The notes under the pieces are model-generated. The model saw only the letters and a list, made by a program, of their open reading frames with translations, did no database searches and was not told where the DNA came from. Below, in pieces: positions 50,699 through 60,713 of a stretch of 64,000 bases of DNA (the stretch's first letter is position 1; each line of letters begins with the position of its first letter). This DNA is from Myxococcales bacterium (GTDB lineage: Bacteria; Myxococcota_A; Polyangia; Polyangiales; Polyangiaceae). A program made the translations under genes and the position numbers. The stretch covers positions 1 through 64,000 of the forward strand of contig JANYHK010000017.1 of assembly GCA_025359105.1 (NCBI GenBank), written 5' to 3'.

Positions 50699-51958
50699 GT
50701 GAGTCGCGCGCGTGCGCTGCTCCCCCTCGCCGTGCTGGTGACGATCCTCGCCACGGCGGCGGCGGTACGCCACGGCGGCTCTCGCGGCCGCGTGGCGAAC
50801 CTGCCGGCTCGCGTGACCGCGTCCCTGTCCGCGTCCGATGCGGCGGCGCCGTTGCCCGGCCTCCGCGGCGTTCGTGCCGACGCGCGCGTCCCGGCCGCCG
50901 GTGCGCGCACGTTCCATGGTGACGCGCGCAGAACCAACCGCGCGCGCGGGCGCGGACCGCGCGTGGCGAAGGTCGCGTGGAGCGTGGACCTCGGCGCGCC
51001 GATCGAAGCGCAAGTGACCGCCTCACCCGACGAACAGACCCTCTACGCGGCGACGCTGGGCGGCGCGCTCGTCGCCCTCGCGCGCGACGGCGGCGCGGTG
51101 CGCTGGCGCGTCGCGCTGGACGATCGCGCCTACGGGGCGGCGAGTGTCGCCGACGACGGGACCGTCTACGTCGGCAGCGACGCGAAGAAGCTCCGCGCCA
51201 TCGACCCGAAGGGCAACGTGCTCTGGTCGATGGAAACCGACGGCGAGGCCGACACCGCACCGCTACTCCTGCCCGACGGTGCCGTCGTTTTCGCCGCCGG
51301 CAATACGCTCTGTTCGGCGCGCCGCGGCGGGGACGTCGCGTGGCGATTCGCGGCGAAGGGGAAGATCTTCACGAGCCCCGCGCTCGGGCCGGGGGGCCTC
51401 GTGGTCTTCGGGGCTCAGGATGATCGCGTCTACGCGGTCCGTGTCGCGACCGGGCAGCTCGCGTGGAGCCTGGACCTCGGCGCGGACGTCGACGGCGCGC
51501 CCGCGATCGGCGACGCGGGCGAAATCTTCGTGGGGACCGACGGCGCCGAGGTCGTGCGCCTCGACGAGGCCGGCGCGATCGTGTGGCGCACCAACGTCGG
51601 CGGGTTCGTGCGCGGCGGCCTGTCCGTCGCCCGCAACGGCGACGTCCTCGCGGGCGTGTACGGGCCGACGCCCCGCCAGGTTCGCCTCGACGGCGCCACC
51701 GGCGCGCTACGCGGCGCGTTCGCCGTTCAGGGAACCGGCGCGCGCGAGTTCGGCGTCCACGGCGGCGCGCTCGAGGCCGAGGACGGCACCCTCTTTTTCG
51801 GCGCGCAGGACGATCGCGTCTACGCTGTCGACGTCGATGGGCCTACGACCTTCGCGTTCACGACGGGTGGCGACGTGGACGCGCCGCTCACGCTCCTGGG
51901 GGACGGCGCGATCGTGATCGCGTCCGACGACGGGAAGGTCTATCTTCTTGTTCCGTAG
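50699..51958 (+). CDS. PQQ-like beta-propeller protein, 419 aa
   Basis: Signal-anchor N terminus (ARALLPLAVLVTILATAAAV), then seven or eight repeats of W/V-x-D-x-G...G-x-V/I-Y-V-G (for example DGTVYVGSDAKKLRAIDPKGNVLWS, DRVYAVRVATGQLAWS). Similar to BamB-type or PQQ-repeat proteins. It should be periplasmic. GTG start 50699. Confidence 0.85.
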   Translation: MSRARALLPLAVLVTILATAAAVRHGGSRGRVANLPARVTASLSASDAAAPLPGLRGVRADARVPAAGARTFHGDARRTNRARGRGPRVAKVAWSVDLGAPIEAQVTASPDEQTLYAATLGGALVALARDGGAVRWRVALDDRAYGAASVADDGTVYVGSDAKKLRAIDPKGNVLWSMETDGEADTAPLLLPDGAVVFAAGNTLCSARRGGDVAWRFAAKGKIFTSPALGPGGLVVFGAQDDRVYAVRVATGQLAWSLDLGADVDGAPAIGDAGEIFVGTDGAEVVRLDEAGAIVWRTNVGGFVRGGLSVARNGDVLAGVYGPTPRQVRLDGATGALRGAFAVQGTGAREFGVHGGALEAEDGTLFFGAQDDRVYAVDVDGPTTFAFTTGGDVDAPLTLLGDGAIVIASDDGKVYLLVP

Positions 51959-52020
51959 TCCTTCGCCACTCGTTCGCAGTACGTCGTCTCTAACCTCGTG
52001 ATAAGAATCCCGTCTTGACG

Positions 52021-53859
52021 ATGGAGGGCATCCCCCCGGCCAGAAAGGGCGACGCGGAGGACGTCGTTTGGGCGCTCCAGACGGCGGATGCCCTCTGGAA
52101 CCGAAGCGAACGCGTCGACGCGATCGTCTGGCTTCGTCGCGCCGCGCAGGCGGCCGGGGAGGCCGACGACGACGAGCGCGCCGTCGGGCTCGCGCGCAAG
52201 GCCGCCGAGCTGAGCGAGCAGCTCGCTCTCGACGGCTCGCCGAGCAGCGAGATGGAGAGCGTGCGGCCCGGGGCGGCGAGCCAGGTCGACGATTTGCTCC
52301 ACGCATCGGCGCAGGACTTCTCGATCGACGTCTCGGCGGACGAGGGCCTCGACGAGCAGACATTCCGCCGCCTCCCGGTCAAGCCCGACCCGGCGATCTT
52401 CCGGCCGCCCCCGGCGCGCGCGCCGATGAACAGCGACGCCGACTACGAGAACGTCACCTCCGAGTACCTCGAGCCGGAGGACGCGCCCCGCGAGAGCGTC
52501 CCCAACGCCGAGCAGAAGCACGCCGGTCTGCTCGATCCCTGGTCGGAGCCTCCGGGCCCGTCCCCGGCCCCCGGCCCGGGCCCGGACTCACAGCAGCCGT
52601 CGACTTCGGCGAAGCGGCAGCCCTCGATCGCCTCCATTCCGATCCCGGGCGGCGCTCGGCACAAGTCGTCCCCCCCGCCGCCCAAGGTCTATAGCGAAGA
52701 AGAAGAGCGAGACGACGAGGTCGTGACGAGCGCGGGTCGCGTCCTCCTCACGCCGTCGGCCTTCCCGCCCGCAGGCGAGTCGCCGACGCGGCCGAAGGGG
52801 GACATCGTCGGCGAGGAGGCCGTCCCGGTCTCCACGTTCGAGGTCGTCGAGTCCATTCCGCAGGCTCCGCCGCCGCCGCCCCCGCCCGCGCCGCCGCCGC
52901 CGACCCGCGCCGCCCCGCCGCTTCCGAAGAAGCCCCCGATCCCGAAGCCTCCGCTCCCGGCGCGCGCCGCGAAGGGCGCGCAGGCCTCGCCGCCTGCTGC
53001 TGCTGCTGCTGCCGCTCCTCAGCCTCCGCCCCCTCCGAAGACAACCGAACCCGCCGCGGAGCCCGTCGCCTCGCGCGCCAAGAGCGAGAAGCCGATCCCC
53101 AGCCAGGACCTCGAGCCGGTCGCCGGTGTGGACCTGTCGGCCGTCGAAGCGTTCGCCGATCTGCCCGACGACGCCCGCGAGTCGTTCGCGCTTGCAGCGA
53201 AGGTGAGCGATCTGGCGCGCGACGAGGAGGTCCGCCACTTCGCGCTCGCGTACGTCATGGACGGCGAGGTCGACGCGACCGCGCAGATGGTGGACGCGCC
53301 GGCGGTGAGCTTCAAGGCGGGCAGCGTGCTGCGGAGCCGCGGCTCGATCGACGACCACCTCGAGCTTCGGCTCATCTGCGCCTCGGAGACGGCGAGCGTC
53401 GCCGTGTGGCTCGAGGAGGACGTCGCCCCGGCATTCAAGTCTTGCCCGTGGGTCGAGGAAGATCTCCGCGCCGCCGCCAATCGCGCGCAGGCCCTCTGCG
53501 GCGTCACCGTCGGCCCGCTCGGCGAGCGCCTGGATCGCTCGCTGCGCGATCAGGTCATGGATCGCCTCACGCTACGGGTGCTCACGCCGGGTGAGGTCGT
53601 CGTCGAGAAGGGCAAGCCGGTGCCGGGGCTCGTCGTCGTCGGCGTGGGAGGCCTCGAGCTCGTCGACGGTGTCGTCGTGAAGGAGACGCTCGGCTCGGGC
53701 GATTTCCTCTTCGCGGACGCCGTTCTCCACTCCGGGCCTGCCCCCCTCACGGCGCGCTCCGGCAAAGGCGGAGCGATCGTGATGATCGCCTCCCGCGGGA
53801 TCGCGCAGGAGCTCCTCGTGACGTGCCCGCCGCTGCTCGAGCTCTTCGCCGGAATGTGA
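52021..53859 (+). CDS. Pro-rich protein with cNMP-binding-like repeats, 612 aa
   Basis: A TPR-like N-terminal helix region (WALQTADALWNRSERVDAIVWLRRAAQAA), then about 250 residues Pro/Ala/Ser-rich linker, then two degenerate beta-barrel domains of cyclic-nucleotide-binding shape (GVDLSAVEAFADLPDDARESFALAAK and RLTLRVLTPGEVVVEKGKPVPGLVVVGVGGLEL). Phosphate-cassette residues are not clear, so nucleotide binding may be lost. ATG 52021. Confidence 0.65.
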   Translation: MEGIPPARKGDAEDVVWALQTADALWNRSERVDAIVWLRRAAQAAGEADDDERAVGLARKAAELSEQLALDGSPSSEMESVRPGAASQVDDLLHASAQDFSIDVSADEGLDEQTFRRLPVKPDPAIFRPPPARAPMNSDADYENVTSEYLEPEDAPRESVPNAEQKHAGLLDPWSEPPGPSPAPGPGPDSQQPSTSAKRQPSIASIPIPGGARHKSSPPPPKVYSEEEERDDEVVTSAGRVLLTPSAFPPAGESPTRPKGDIVGEEAVPVSTFEVVESIPQAPPPPPPPAPPPPTRAAPPLPKKPPIPKPPLPARAAKGAQASPPAAAAAAAPQPPPPPKTTEPAAEPVASRAKSEKPIPSQDLEPVAGVDLSAVEAFADLPDDARESFALAAKVSDLARDEEVRHFALAYVMDGEVDATAQMVDAPAVSFKAGSVLRSRGSIDDHLELRLICASETASVAVWLEEDVAPAFKSCPWVEEDLRAAANRAQALCGVTVGPLGERLDRSLRDQVMDRLTLRVLTPGEVVVEKGKPVPGLVVVGVGGLELVDGVVVKETLGSGDFLFADAVLHSGPAPLTARSGKGGAIVMIASRGIAQELLVTCPPLLELFAGM

Positions 53860-53876
53860 GCGAGCCAGAAGAGGGC

Positions 53877-54560
53877 TCAGCGCGCGTCGGCGCTCTTCGC
53901 CGGTGCTGCCGTCGCGTCGAGATCCCAGCGGAGCTCCTCGTTGCCTTCGGACCCTGCGAAGCGCAGGCCCATCCACTTCGCGTCAGGCGCGATCGAGGGG
54001 CGGCCGTCGGGCAAGACGCGCGGGAAGCGGACGCGGAACACCTGGCGCCACACCGTCGTGTACGGAAAATACGTGCGTTCGAGCGCGCCTGGCTTGGGCA
54101 CGAGCTCCAGCGTCGCCGGTGCCGACTCGTCGCCCTGATCGTCGATCAAGCGCACGATCCACGCGCTGTTCGGCTTCGTCAGATCCGTCCAGCGGCGGTT
54201 GGAGCCGTAGAGCGCGACGTAGAACTGGTGCACGTCGCGCGTCTCCGCGAGCGTCTTGTCGAGCAGCTCGCGCCGCTGCTCGACGGTGAGGCGGTAGTCC
54301 TGCGCGTAGCGAACGACGTACGCCCAGCGGAAGTCCCACGACTCGTAGGTCGCCGTCACGGTGAGCAGATCGTCGAGCTCGCTCGGCGCGATCAGGCTCT
54401 GCGTGCGCGTCCATCGCTTGAGCACCAGTGGGTAGTCGCTCCCGACGTACTCGCGTGGACCCGCGCCGGTGCTCACCTTGGGCTCACCGCAGCCGCTCGT
54501 CGCGCTCGCGCCGACGAGCGCGAGTGAGCCGACGAAGAGGAGCGAGCGGGGGCGCAGCAT
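53877..54560 (-). CDS. Lipoprotein, 227 aa
   Basis: Lipobox TSGCG near residue 24, then a soluble region with LTVTATYESWDFRWAYVVRYAQDYRLT and FRVRFPRVLPDG, an immunoglobulin- or jelly-roll-like beta pattern. No known domain. It lies divergent from the PilZ-like gene. Confidence 0.7.
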   Translation of the reverse strand: MLRPRSLLFVGSLALVGASATSGCGEPKVSTGAGPREYVGSDYPLVLKRWTRTQSLIAPSELDDLLTVTATYESWDFRWAYVVRYAQDYRLTVEQRRELLDKTLAETRDVHQFYVALYGSNRRWTDLTKPNSAWIVRLIDDQGDESAPATLELVPKPGALERTYFPYTTVWRQVFRVRFPRVLPDGRPSIAPDAKWMGLRFAGSEGNEELRWDLDATAAPAKSADAR

Positions 54561-54907
54561 CGGAGGGAGGATCTCACAAGGTATGCGGTTCGCGCCAGTC
54601 GTCGCTGGATCCCTCGCGTCCCGGCCTCTTCGTCCAGCGCGCGCGTGCGCCGACGTGCGAAGGGTGCGACCGGCTCCGACCCCTCGAGCAACGCGGTTGC
54701 ACCGTGCGGGCATTCGCTGCGTAACGGACAGGGCATGGCGGCGGTGCCCCTCCGTGCGCGGGCAGCCACCCCCTTCTACGGTCGCGGTAGGCCCTAAATT
54801 TCCGCCAAATCCGCGGACCATGGTCGCCCGGGAGAACTTTTGGACCCCCTCCTCCGTCCATCCTGAATGGAACGCAAGGTGCATTTGATCCGAGCCGAGG
54901 GCATGAC
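54561..54907. other. Divergent intergenic gap, 347 bases
   Basis: Separates a minus lipoprotein gene from the plus PilZ-like gene. A few short inverted stretches are seen, but no tRNA, terminator with T run or repeat. Confidence 0.6.
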
Positions 54908-55399
54908 GTGATCGAGAAGCTCGATTTTCTGGTTCGCTTCTGGGAGCTCAAGGGGCGTCACGCGACCCTCGGGGAGCCCCTTGCGGCGAAGGAGCAGGTC
55001 GAGCTCCTCTCGCTGATGCAGCTCGTTCAGGGGGAGTTCGAAGTTCCGCCCGCAGGGCCCGTGAAGGCCACGCGCACCTCGCTGCCCGCCCAGCTCATTG
55101 GCGACGGCGGCATGCGTCGCGTCGAGATCCGCGGCCTCAACGCCGGCGCGCTCCTCGTCGCGAGCGGCACGCCGGTCGCGGCCGGCGGGCAGGTGATCGT
55201 TCGCGCGACCGACGCCGTCTCCGGTGTCGAGTACGCGCTCCCGTGCAAAGTCATGTGGGTCCACCCGGGCAGCGAGAAGGAGCCGTGCACGATCGCGCTC
55301 GTCGTCGACGGGATCCCGACGCGGAGCGTCTTCGCGACCCCCGACGCGCAGATGGGCGGCCAGCTCTCGATCGGTCAGGGCGAGCGCCTCGTCGGCTGA
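54908..55399 (+). CDS. PilZ-like c-di-GMP effector candidate, 163 aa
   Basis: GTG start. Beta-barrel with KATRTSLPAQLIGDGGMRRVEIRGLNAGALLVASGTPV, the position of the PilZ R-x-x-x-R and D/N-x-S-x-x-G motifs; here the second motif is replaced by LNAGALLV, so binding may be altered. Common in myxobacteria for surface behaviour. Confidence 0.65.
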   Translation: MIEKLDFLVRFWELKGRHATLGEPLAAKEQVELLSLMQLVQGEFEVPPAGPVKATRTSLPAQLIGDGGMRRVEIRGLNAGALLVASGTPVAAGGQVIVRATDAVSGVEYALPCKVMWVHPGSEKEPCTIALVVDGIPTRSVFATPDAQMGGQLSIGQGERLVG

Positions 55400-55436
55400 C
55401 GCCGCTGCCACCGCCACCTGCTAGGCTCGCTTCCGC

Positions 55437-56852
55437 ATGGGGTTGGCGAGCGCGCTCTCGGAGCCCGGGCACGGCCTGTCGCCGGCGCTCGTCACGTCGC
55501 AGACGAGCGTGCTGCGGACGATCATCGCGCTGGCGCTGGCGTTCATCCTCGCGATCGCGGCGGCGCATCCGCTCGTCCGACGCGTCGAGCGCCGCCTCGG
55601 CCTCACCGTTCTCCTGTCGAGTGGTCTGCCGTTCCTCGCCCTCGGTGTCGTGTTCCATCTGCCGAGCGTCGGCATCCTTACCGACGACGTCGTGCGCGAC
55701 CTCCGTCCGGCGCTCGAGTTCGGCCTCGGCTGGCTCGGCTTCGTCGTGGGCATGCAGTTCGACGTGCGCGATCTCGACACGATGCCCGACAGGACGGGCG
55801 CCGTCGTCGTCGCCGAGAGCGCGCTGCCGTTCGCGGCGACCTTCGGCGCGTGCCTCGTCGCGCTCATCGTCCTCGATCCGTACTTCGTCCCCGGCGACAT
55901 CGTCGCGCACCCCGCGTCCTTCTTCGAGACGGAGCTCACCGACTCGCTGCGGGACGCGCTCGCGCTCGGTGCGTGCGCTGCACCCGCGGCGCCGGTCGCG
56001 GCGGTGGCCATCGCGCGCAGCGCCGGCTCGGCGGCGGCGAACATCCTCGGCCGCGTGACGGCGCTCAACGACGTCGCCGGCGTCGTCGTCCTCGGCCTGA
56101 TTTGCGCGTACTTTCGCCCGTCCGACGCGCTCGGCGCCTGGCACCTCCCGCACATCGCGTGGCTCTTCGTGACGCTCGGCCTCGGCGGCGTCCTCGGCAT
56201 CCTCACCTACGTCCTCGTGCGCGGCGCGAAGACCTCGGCGGAGGAGATGAGCTGCCTGCTCGGCGCCATCGGCATCTCCGCAGGCATGAGCGGCTTCCTC
56301 GCCATCTCGCCGCTCGTGACGTGCGCCATCGCCGGCGCGCTCCTCACGAACCTGCCGCACCGTCAGCTCGGTCGGCTCAAGGCCACGATCCAGATCGTGG
56401 AGCGCCCGCTCTACCTCATTTTCCTCCTCGTCGCCGGCGCGCTCTGGGATCCGACGGGGTGGGAAGGATGGGTACTCGTCCCTATCTTCGTCTTCTCGCG
56501 CGTCGCCGGGAAGCTCATCGGCGCGGTCGTCGCCAAGGCCGCCGGTCCCGAGGGGCTGCCCGACGCCGGCACGCTTGGTCTCGCCCTGGCCCCGCAGTCG
56601 CCCATCGCGATCGCGACCATCGTGAGCTACGTGACCCTCTACCGACCGCTGACGCGCGACACTCCAGCGCTGTCGTGGCTCATGACGGCGTGCGTCGGCG
56701 GCGCCGTCCTGACCGAGCTCACGGTGCAGGCGATCGTGCGCGCGCGCGGCGGGCTTCGCCTCAGCGATCTGCGCGACGTGTCGATGGTCTCGGTCCCGCC
56801 GCCGCCGCTGCCGATGGCGCGCATGCCGACCGATCCGGGGCTCGGCGGATGA
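55437..56852 (+). CDS. CPA2-family cation/proton antiporter, 471 aa
   Basis: About 12 membrane helices. Seen are conserved NDVAGVVVLG and the tail-like QSPIAIATI. The pattern is of the KefB/NhaS family without a TrkA-N domain. It overlaps the next antiporter gene (ATGA), so the two may assemble together. Confidence 0.85.
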   Translation: MGLASALSEPGHGLSPALVTSQTSVLRTIIALALAFILAIAAAHPLVRRVERRLGLTVLLSSGLPFLALGVVFHLPSVGILTDDVVRDLRPALEFGLGWLGFVVGMQFDVRDLDTMPDRTGAVVVAESALPFAATFGACLVALIVLDPYFVPGDIVAHPASFFETELTDSLRDALALGACAAPAAPVAAVAIARSAGSAAANILGRVTALNDVAGVVVLGLICAYFRPSDALGAWHLPHIAWLFVTLGLGGVLGILTYVLVRGAKTSAEEMSCLLGAIGISAGMSGFLAISPLVTCAIAGALLTNLPHRQLGRLKATIQIVERPLYLIFLLVAGALWDPTGWEGWVLVPIFVFSRVAGKLIGAVVAKAAGPEGLPDAGTLGLALAPQSPIAIATIVSYVTLYRPLTRDTPALSWLMTACVGGAVLTELTVQAIVRARGGLRLSDLRDVSMVSVPPPPLPMARMPTDPGLGG

Positions 56853-58171
56853 TTCGCGCCTTCTTCCTCCTCACCGTCGTGGTCGTGCTCATCGCGGCGG
56901 CGCGCTCTTTCCTGCCCGAGGACGCGACCCAGGCGGCGGTGGGCTCCGGCGGCGCGCTCGCGTTCGGATTCGTGCTCCTCGCGGCGATGCAGGCCGGCAC
57001 GATCTTCGGCGGCTTCCGCCTGCCGCGCCTCACCGGGTACCTGGCGTGCGGGTTCCTCGCGGGCCCCAGCGTCTTCAACTTCGTCACCGAGGACATGGTC
57101 AAGGACCTGAAGCTCGTGAACGGCGTCGCCATCGGCATCATCGCGCTGTCGGCGGGGAGTGAGCTCAATTTCAAGCGTTTGCGCGGTAAATTCCGGGCAA
57201 TCTTCGCGATCTCCGGCAGCGCGCTCCTCGTCGCCGTGACGATCATCTCCGCGTCCGCTCTCGCGATGAGCGGGCTACTCGACTTCATGAGCGGCAAGAC
57301 GCTCCTCGAGCGTGCGGTCATCGCTCTCACGATGGGCGTCGTCCTGAGCGCGCTCTCGCCGACGGTCACCCTCGCCCTCATCAGCGAGACCGGCTCCGCG
57401 GGCCCGATCAGCGACACCGTCCTCGGCGTCGTCGTGGTCGCCGATCTCTTCATCGTCGTCGCCTTCGCCGCCGTCAACGCCCTCGCCAACGCGACGTTCG
57501 CCGCCACCGCCGCTCCGGGCGCGGGCGGCGGCTTCACCCAGCTCGCCGTCCACATCTTCGGCTCGATCGCCGTCGGCGCGGTCGTCGGCGTCATCCTCGC
57601 GGTCTACGTGAAGAAGGTGAACCAGCGCATCGCGCTCTTCGTCTTCGGCATGTGCTTCTTGTGCGCCGAGGCCGGCACCCGCCTCCACCTCGACCCCCTC
57701 CTCATGTGCCTTACTGCCGGGCTCTTCGTGGAGAACCTGACCGACATCGAGGGGGCGAAGCTCATCGGTGACATCGAGTCGGCGTCGATGCCCGTCTTCG
57801 CGCTTTTCTTCGCGGTCGCCGGGGCGAGCCTCCACTGGAGCGTGCTGAGGCAGGTCTTCGGCGTCGCCGTCGCCCTCGTCCTCATTCGCGCCACCGCGCT
57901 GTTTCTCGGCGGTCGCGTCGGGATGTCGCTCGGCGCCGTCGCCCCGGAGCACCGGCGATTCTTGCCGTACGGCCTGCTCTCGCAGTCGGGCGTCGCCATC
58001 GGCCTCTGCGTCCTCGTGTCCAAGCATTTCGCCGGCTGGGGCGAGCAGGCCGCCACGTGCCTCCTCGGCGCCGTCATGATCAACGAGCTCGTCGGTCCGG
58101 TCCTCTTCCGCAGCGCTCTCATGCGGAGCGGCGAGGCCGGCAAGCGCGCCGCCGTCGTGCGCGCTCACTGA
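56849..58171 (+). CDS. CPA2-family cation/proton antiporter, 440 aa
   Basis: About 12 membrane helices with GYLACGFLAGPSV and SPTVTLALI (antiporter-typical) and VVVADLFIVV. The C-terminal regulatory domain is absent. Start ATG 56849 overlaps the stop of its neighbour. The two proteins share layout but only low sequence similarity by eye. Confidence 0.85.
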   Translation: MIRAFFLLTVVVVLIAAARSFLPEDATQAAVGSGGALAFGFVLLAAMQAGTIFGGFRLPRLTGYLACGFLAGPSVFNFVTEDMVKDLKLVNGVAIGIIALSAGSELNFKRLRGKFRAIFAISGSALLVAVTIISASALAMSGLLDFMSGKTLLERAVIALTMGVVLSALSPTVTLALISETGSAGPISDTVLGVVVVADLFIVVAFAAVNALANATFAATAAPGAGGGFTQLAVHIFGSIAVGAVVGVILAVYVKKVNQRIALFVFGMCFLCAEAGTRLHLDPLLMCLTAGLFVENLTDIEGAKLIGDIESASMPVFALFFAVAGASLHWSVLRQVFGVAVALVLIRATALFLGGRVGMSLGAVAPEHRRFLPYGLLSQSGVAIGLCVLVSKHFAGWGEQAATCLLGAVMINELVGPVLFRSALMRSGEAGKRAAVVRAH

Positions 58172-58249
58172 GCGTGGACGCCGTTTCGCACCAAATCGTT
58201 TCCAGAACTCCTTGTGTTCGCGGTTCAGGCTCTGGCATATAAACGCCCG

Positions 58250-59797
58250 ATGCCCCTTCAAATCTCCGCCCGCGCCGCCAAGACCGCCAAAACCTCCGGT
58301 GACGTCATGGTCGTCGGTGTGTGGACGCTGACTTCCTACAAGAAGAACCGCATGGCCGACCTCGTCGACTTCGACAAGGCGCTGGGCGGAGCGCTGGCGA
58401 AGCTCATCACGCGCGAGGAGTTCAAGGGCAAGAAGGATCAGTCGCTCTCCGTCGCGACGCTCGGCAAGCTGCCGGCGCAGCGCCTCCTCGTGCTCGGCCT
58501 CGGCGACGCGAAGTCGTTCACCGACGCCGACGCGCGCGCCTTCGGGGCCCGAGCGGCGCGCATGGCCAACAGCGAGAAGGGCAAATCGCTCGTCGTCCAG
58601 GTCCCCGCGGGCCTCGAGGGCCGCTTCCGCGAGATCACCGAGGGCCTCGAGCTCGGCGCCTACCGTTTCACCAAGTACCTCACCGGCGATCGCAAGCCGA
58701 AGGCCGAGCTCGGCAAGGTCACGCTCGTCACCACGGACAAGCCGGCGCCGACCGTGAAGCGTGACATCGAGATCGGCCAGGCCGTCGCGCGCGGCGTGAA
58801 CCTGTCGCGGGATCTCTCGAACGAGCCGCCGAACCACCTCACGCCGGTCGCCCTCGCCGCCGCGGCGCAGGCGATGGCGAAGGATCACAACGTCAAGGCA
58901 CTCGTGTTCGACTTCAAGGAGATCCAGAAGCGCGGGATGCTCCTGATGCAGGCCGTGGGCCAGGGAAGCAAGAACGAGCCCCGCTTCGTTCACCTGTCCT
59001 ACGTCCCGGCGAACCCGGGAAAGAAGGCGCTCAAGCGCCTCGTGTTCGTCGGCAAGGGCGTCACGTTCGACTCCGGCGGCATCAGCATCAAGCCCGCGCA
59101 GGGCATGGGCGAGATGAAGCACGACATGTCCGGCGCCGGAAACATGGTCGGTCTCATGTCGATCGTCGGGGATTTGCGGCCCAACGTCGAAGTGCACGCC
59201 ATCATGGCGTGCGTCGAGAACATGCCCGGCGGCGGCGCATACCGCCCCGGCGACGTGTGGGGCTCGCTCGACGGCAAGTCCGTCGAGATCATCAACACCG
59301 ACGCCGAGGGGCGCCTCATCCTCGCCGACGCGCTCGCCTACGCGCGCACGCTCGCGCCCGATCTGCTCGTCGACAACGCGACCCTCACCGGCGCCTGCGT
59401 CGTCGCGCTGGGGACGTCGTGCTCCGGCTGGTACGCCACCAACGACGAGACCGCGAACGAGTTCGCCCACGCCGTCACCGCCAGCGGCGAGACGATGTGG
59501 CGCCTGCCGCTCCTCGAGGAGCTCCGCGAGCAGATGAAGAGCGACGTCGCCGACATCAAGCACACGGGCGACAGGTTCGGCGGCTCGATCAGCGCCGCGC
59601 TCTTCCTCCGGGAGTTCATCGGCGACGTGAAGAACTGGGTCCACGTCGACATCGCTGGCCCCGCGAGCGCCGATCGCGCCATCGGCTGGAACCCCAAGGG
59701 CGCGACCGGACACGGCGTGCTCACGTTTCTCGAGCTCGTCGAGGCCGCCGAGAAGGCCGTCTCCTCGGCGCCTGCAGCGACCGCCGCCTCCACCTGA
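58250..59797 (+). CDS. pepA: Leucyl aminopeptidase, M17 family, 515 aa
   Basis: Hexameric two-metal cytosolic aminopeptidase. The catalytic domain includes VGKGVTFDSGGISIKP, DMSGAGNM, NTDAEGRL with the conserved Arg, and NATLTGACVVALG. The N-terminal macro-like domain is as in the family. ATG 58250. Confidence 0.95.
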   Translation: MPLQISARAAKTAKTSGDVMVVGVWTLTSYKKNRMADLVDFDKALGGALAKLITREEFKGKKDQSLSVATLGKLPAQRLLVLGLGDAKSFTDADARAFGARAARMANSEKGKSLVVQVPAGLEGRFREITEGLELGAYRFTKYLTGDRKPKAELGKVTLVTTDKPAPTVKRDIEIGQAVARGVNLSRDLSNEPPNHLTPVALAAAAQAMAKDHNVKALVFDFKEIQKRGMLLMQAVGQGSKNEPRFVHLSYVPANPGKKALKRLVFVGKGVTFDSGGISIKPAQGMGEMKHDMSGAGNMVGLMSIVGDLRPNVEVHAIMACVENMPGGGAYRPGDVWGSLDGKSVEIINTDAEGRLILADALAYARTLAPDLLVDNATLTGACVVALGTSCSGWYATNDETANEFAHAVTASGETMWRLPLLEELREQMKSDVADIKHTGDRFGGSISAALFLREFIGDVKNWVHVDIAGPASADRAIGWNPKGATGHGVLTFLELVEAAEKAVSSAPAATAAST

Positions 59798-59891
59798 CGC
59801 CTGCCGCGGCCTGACGCGGCCTGAGCAGCGGGGCACGCCCTGATGGGGCCGCCCTGACGCCGGGCCGGCCCTGTGCTATTTCTCGCCCGCT

Positions 59892-60710
59892 TTGGAGCTC
59901 GCCCCCGTCGAACGCAGGCTGAACAAGGCGCTCGCGCGCGCGATCATGGACTTTTCCATGATCGAAGAGGGCGATCGCCTCATGGTCTGCGTCAGCGGCG
60001 GCAAGGACAGCTACACGATGCTGCACCTGCTCCGCGGGCTGCAGCGCCGGGCGCCGGTGAGCTTCGAGCTCAAGGTCGTGAACCTCGACCAGGGGCACCC
60101 CGGCTACCCGGCGGACCGCCTGCGCGACTACATGGCGCGCGAGGGCTACGACTTCACGATGGTTGCCGAGGACACCTATTCGATCGTCACCGAGAAGATC
60201 CCGGCCGGCAAGACGTTCTGCTCGCTCTGCTCGCGCCTTCGCCGCGGCGTCCTCTACCGCGTCGCGCGCGAGATGGGCTGCACGAAGATCGCCCTCGGCC
60301 ACCACCGCGACGACGTGCTGCAGACGCTGCTGCTGAACCTGTTCTTCTCCGGGCAGCTGGCGGCGATGCCGCCGAAGCTCATCGCCGAGGACAAGAACGT
60401 CGTCATCCGGCCGCTCGTGTACTGCGCGGAGGAGGACATCCGCGAGTTCAGCGACTTGCAAAAATTCCCGATTTTGCCCTGCGATCTGTGCGGCTCGCAG
60501 GACAACTTGCAGCGCAAGATCGTCGGCAAGCTCATCGACGATCTCGAGGAGAAGCACCCCGGCATGAAGCAGGTCATGCTGGCGGCCGTGCAGAACGTGC
60601 GCCCGAGCCAGCTCCTCGACCAGGGCCTCTGGAAGGCGCTAGGGCTCGAGGCCGCGCGCGAGACGTCGAACACCATCCCCGCCGCGAACCTGCTGCGCGC
60701 CGAGGCGTGA
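59892..60710 (+). CDS. ttcA: tRNA 2-thiocytidine synthetase TtcA, 272 aa
   Basis: PP-loop SGGKDS (about 35-40), CSLC and CDLC, the cysteine pairs that bind the 4Fe-4S cluster, and GHHRDDVLQT. It modifies C32 of tRNA. The start is TTG 59892; the N-terminal residues match the family length. Confidence 0.95.
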   Translation: MELAPVERRLNKALARAIMDFSMIEEGDRLMVCVSGGKDSYTMLHLLRGLQRRAPVSFELKVVNLDQGHPGYPADRLRDYMAREGYDFTMVAEDTYSIVTEKIPAGKTFCSLCSRLRRGVLYRVAREMGCTKIALGHHRDDVLQTLLLNLFFSGQLAAMPPKLIAEDKNVVIRPLVYCAEEDIREFSDLQKFPILPCDLCGSQDNLQRKIVGKLIDDLEEKHPGMKQVMLAAVQNVRPSQLLDQGLWKALGLEAARETSNTIPAANLLRAEA

Positions 60711-60713
60711 GGC

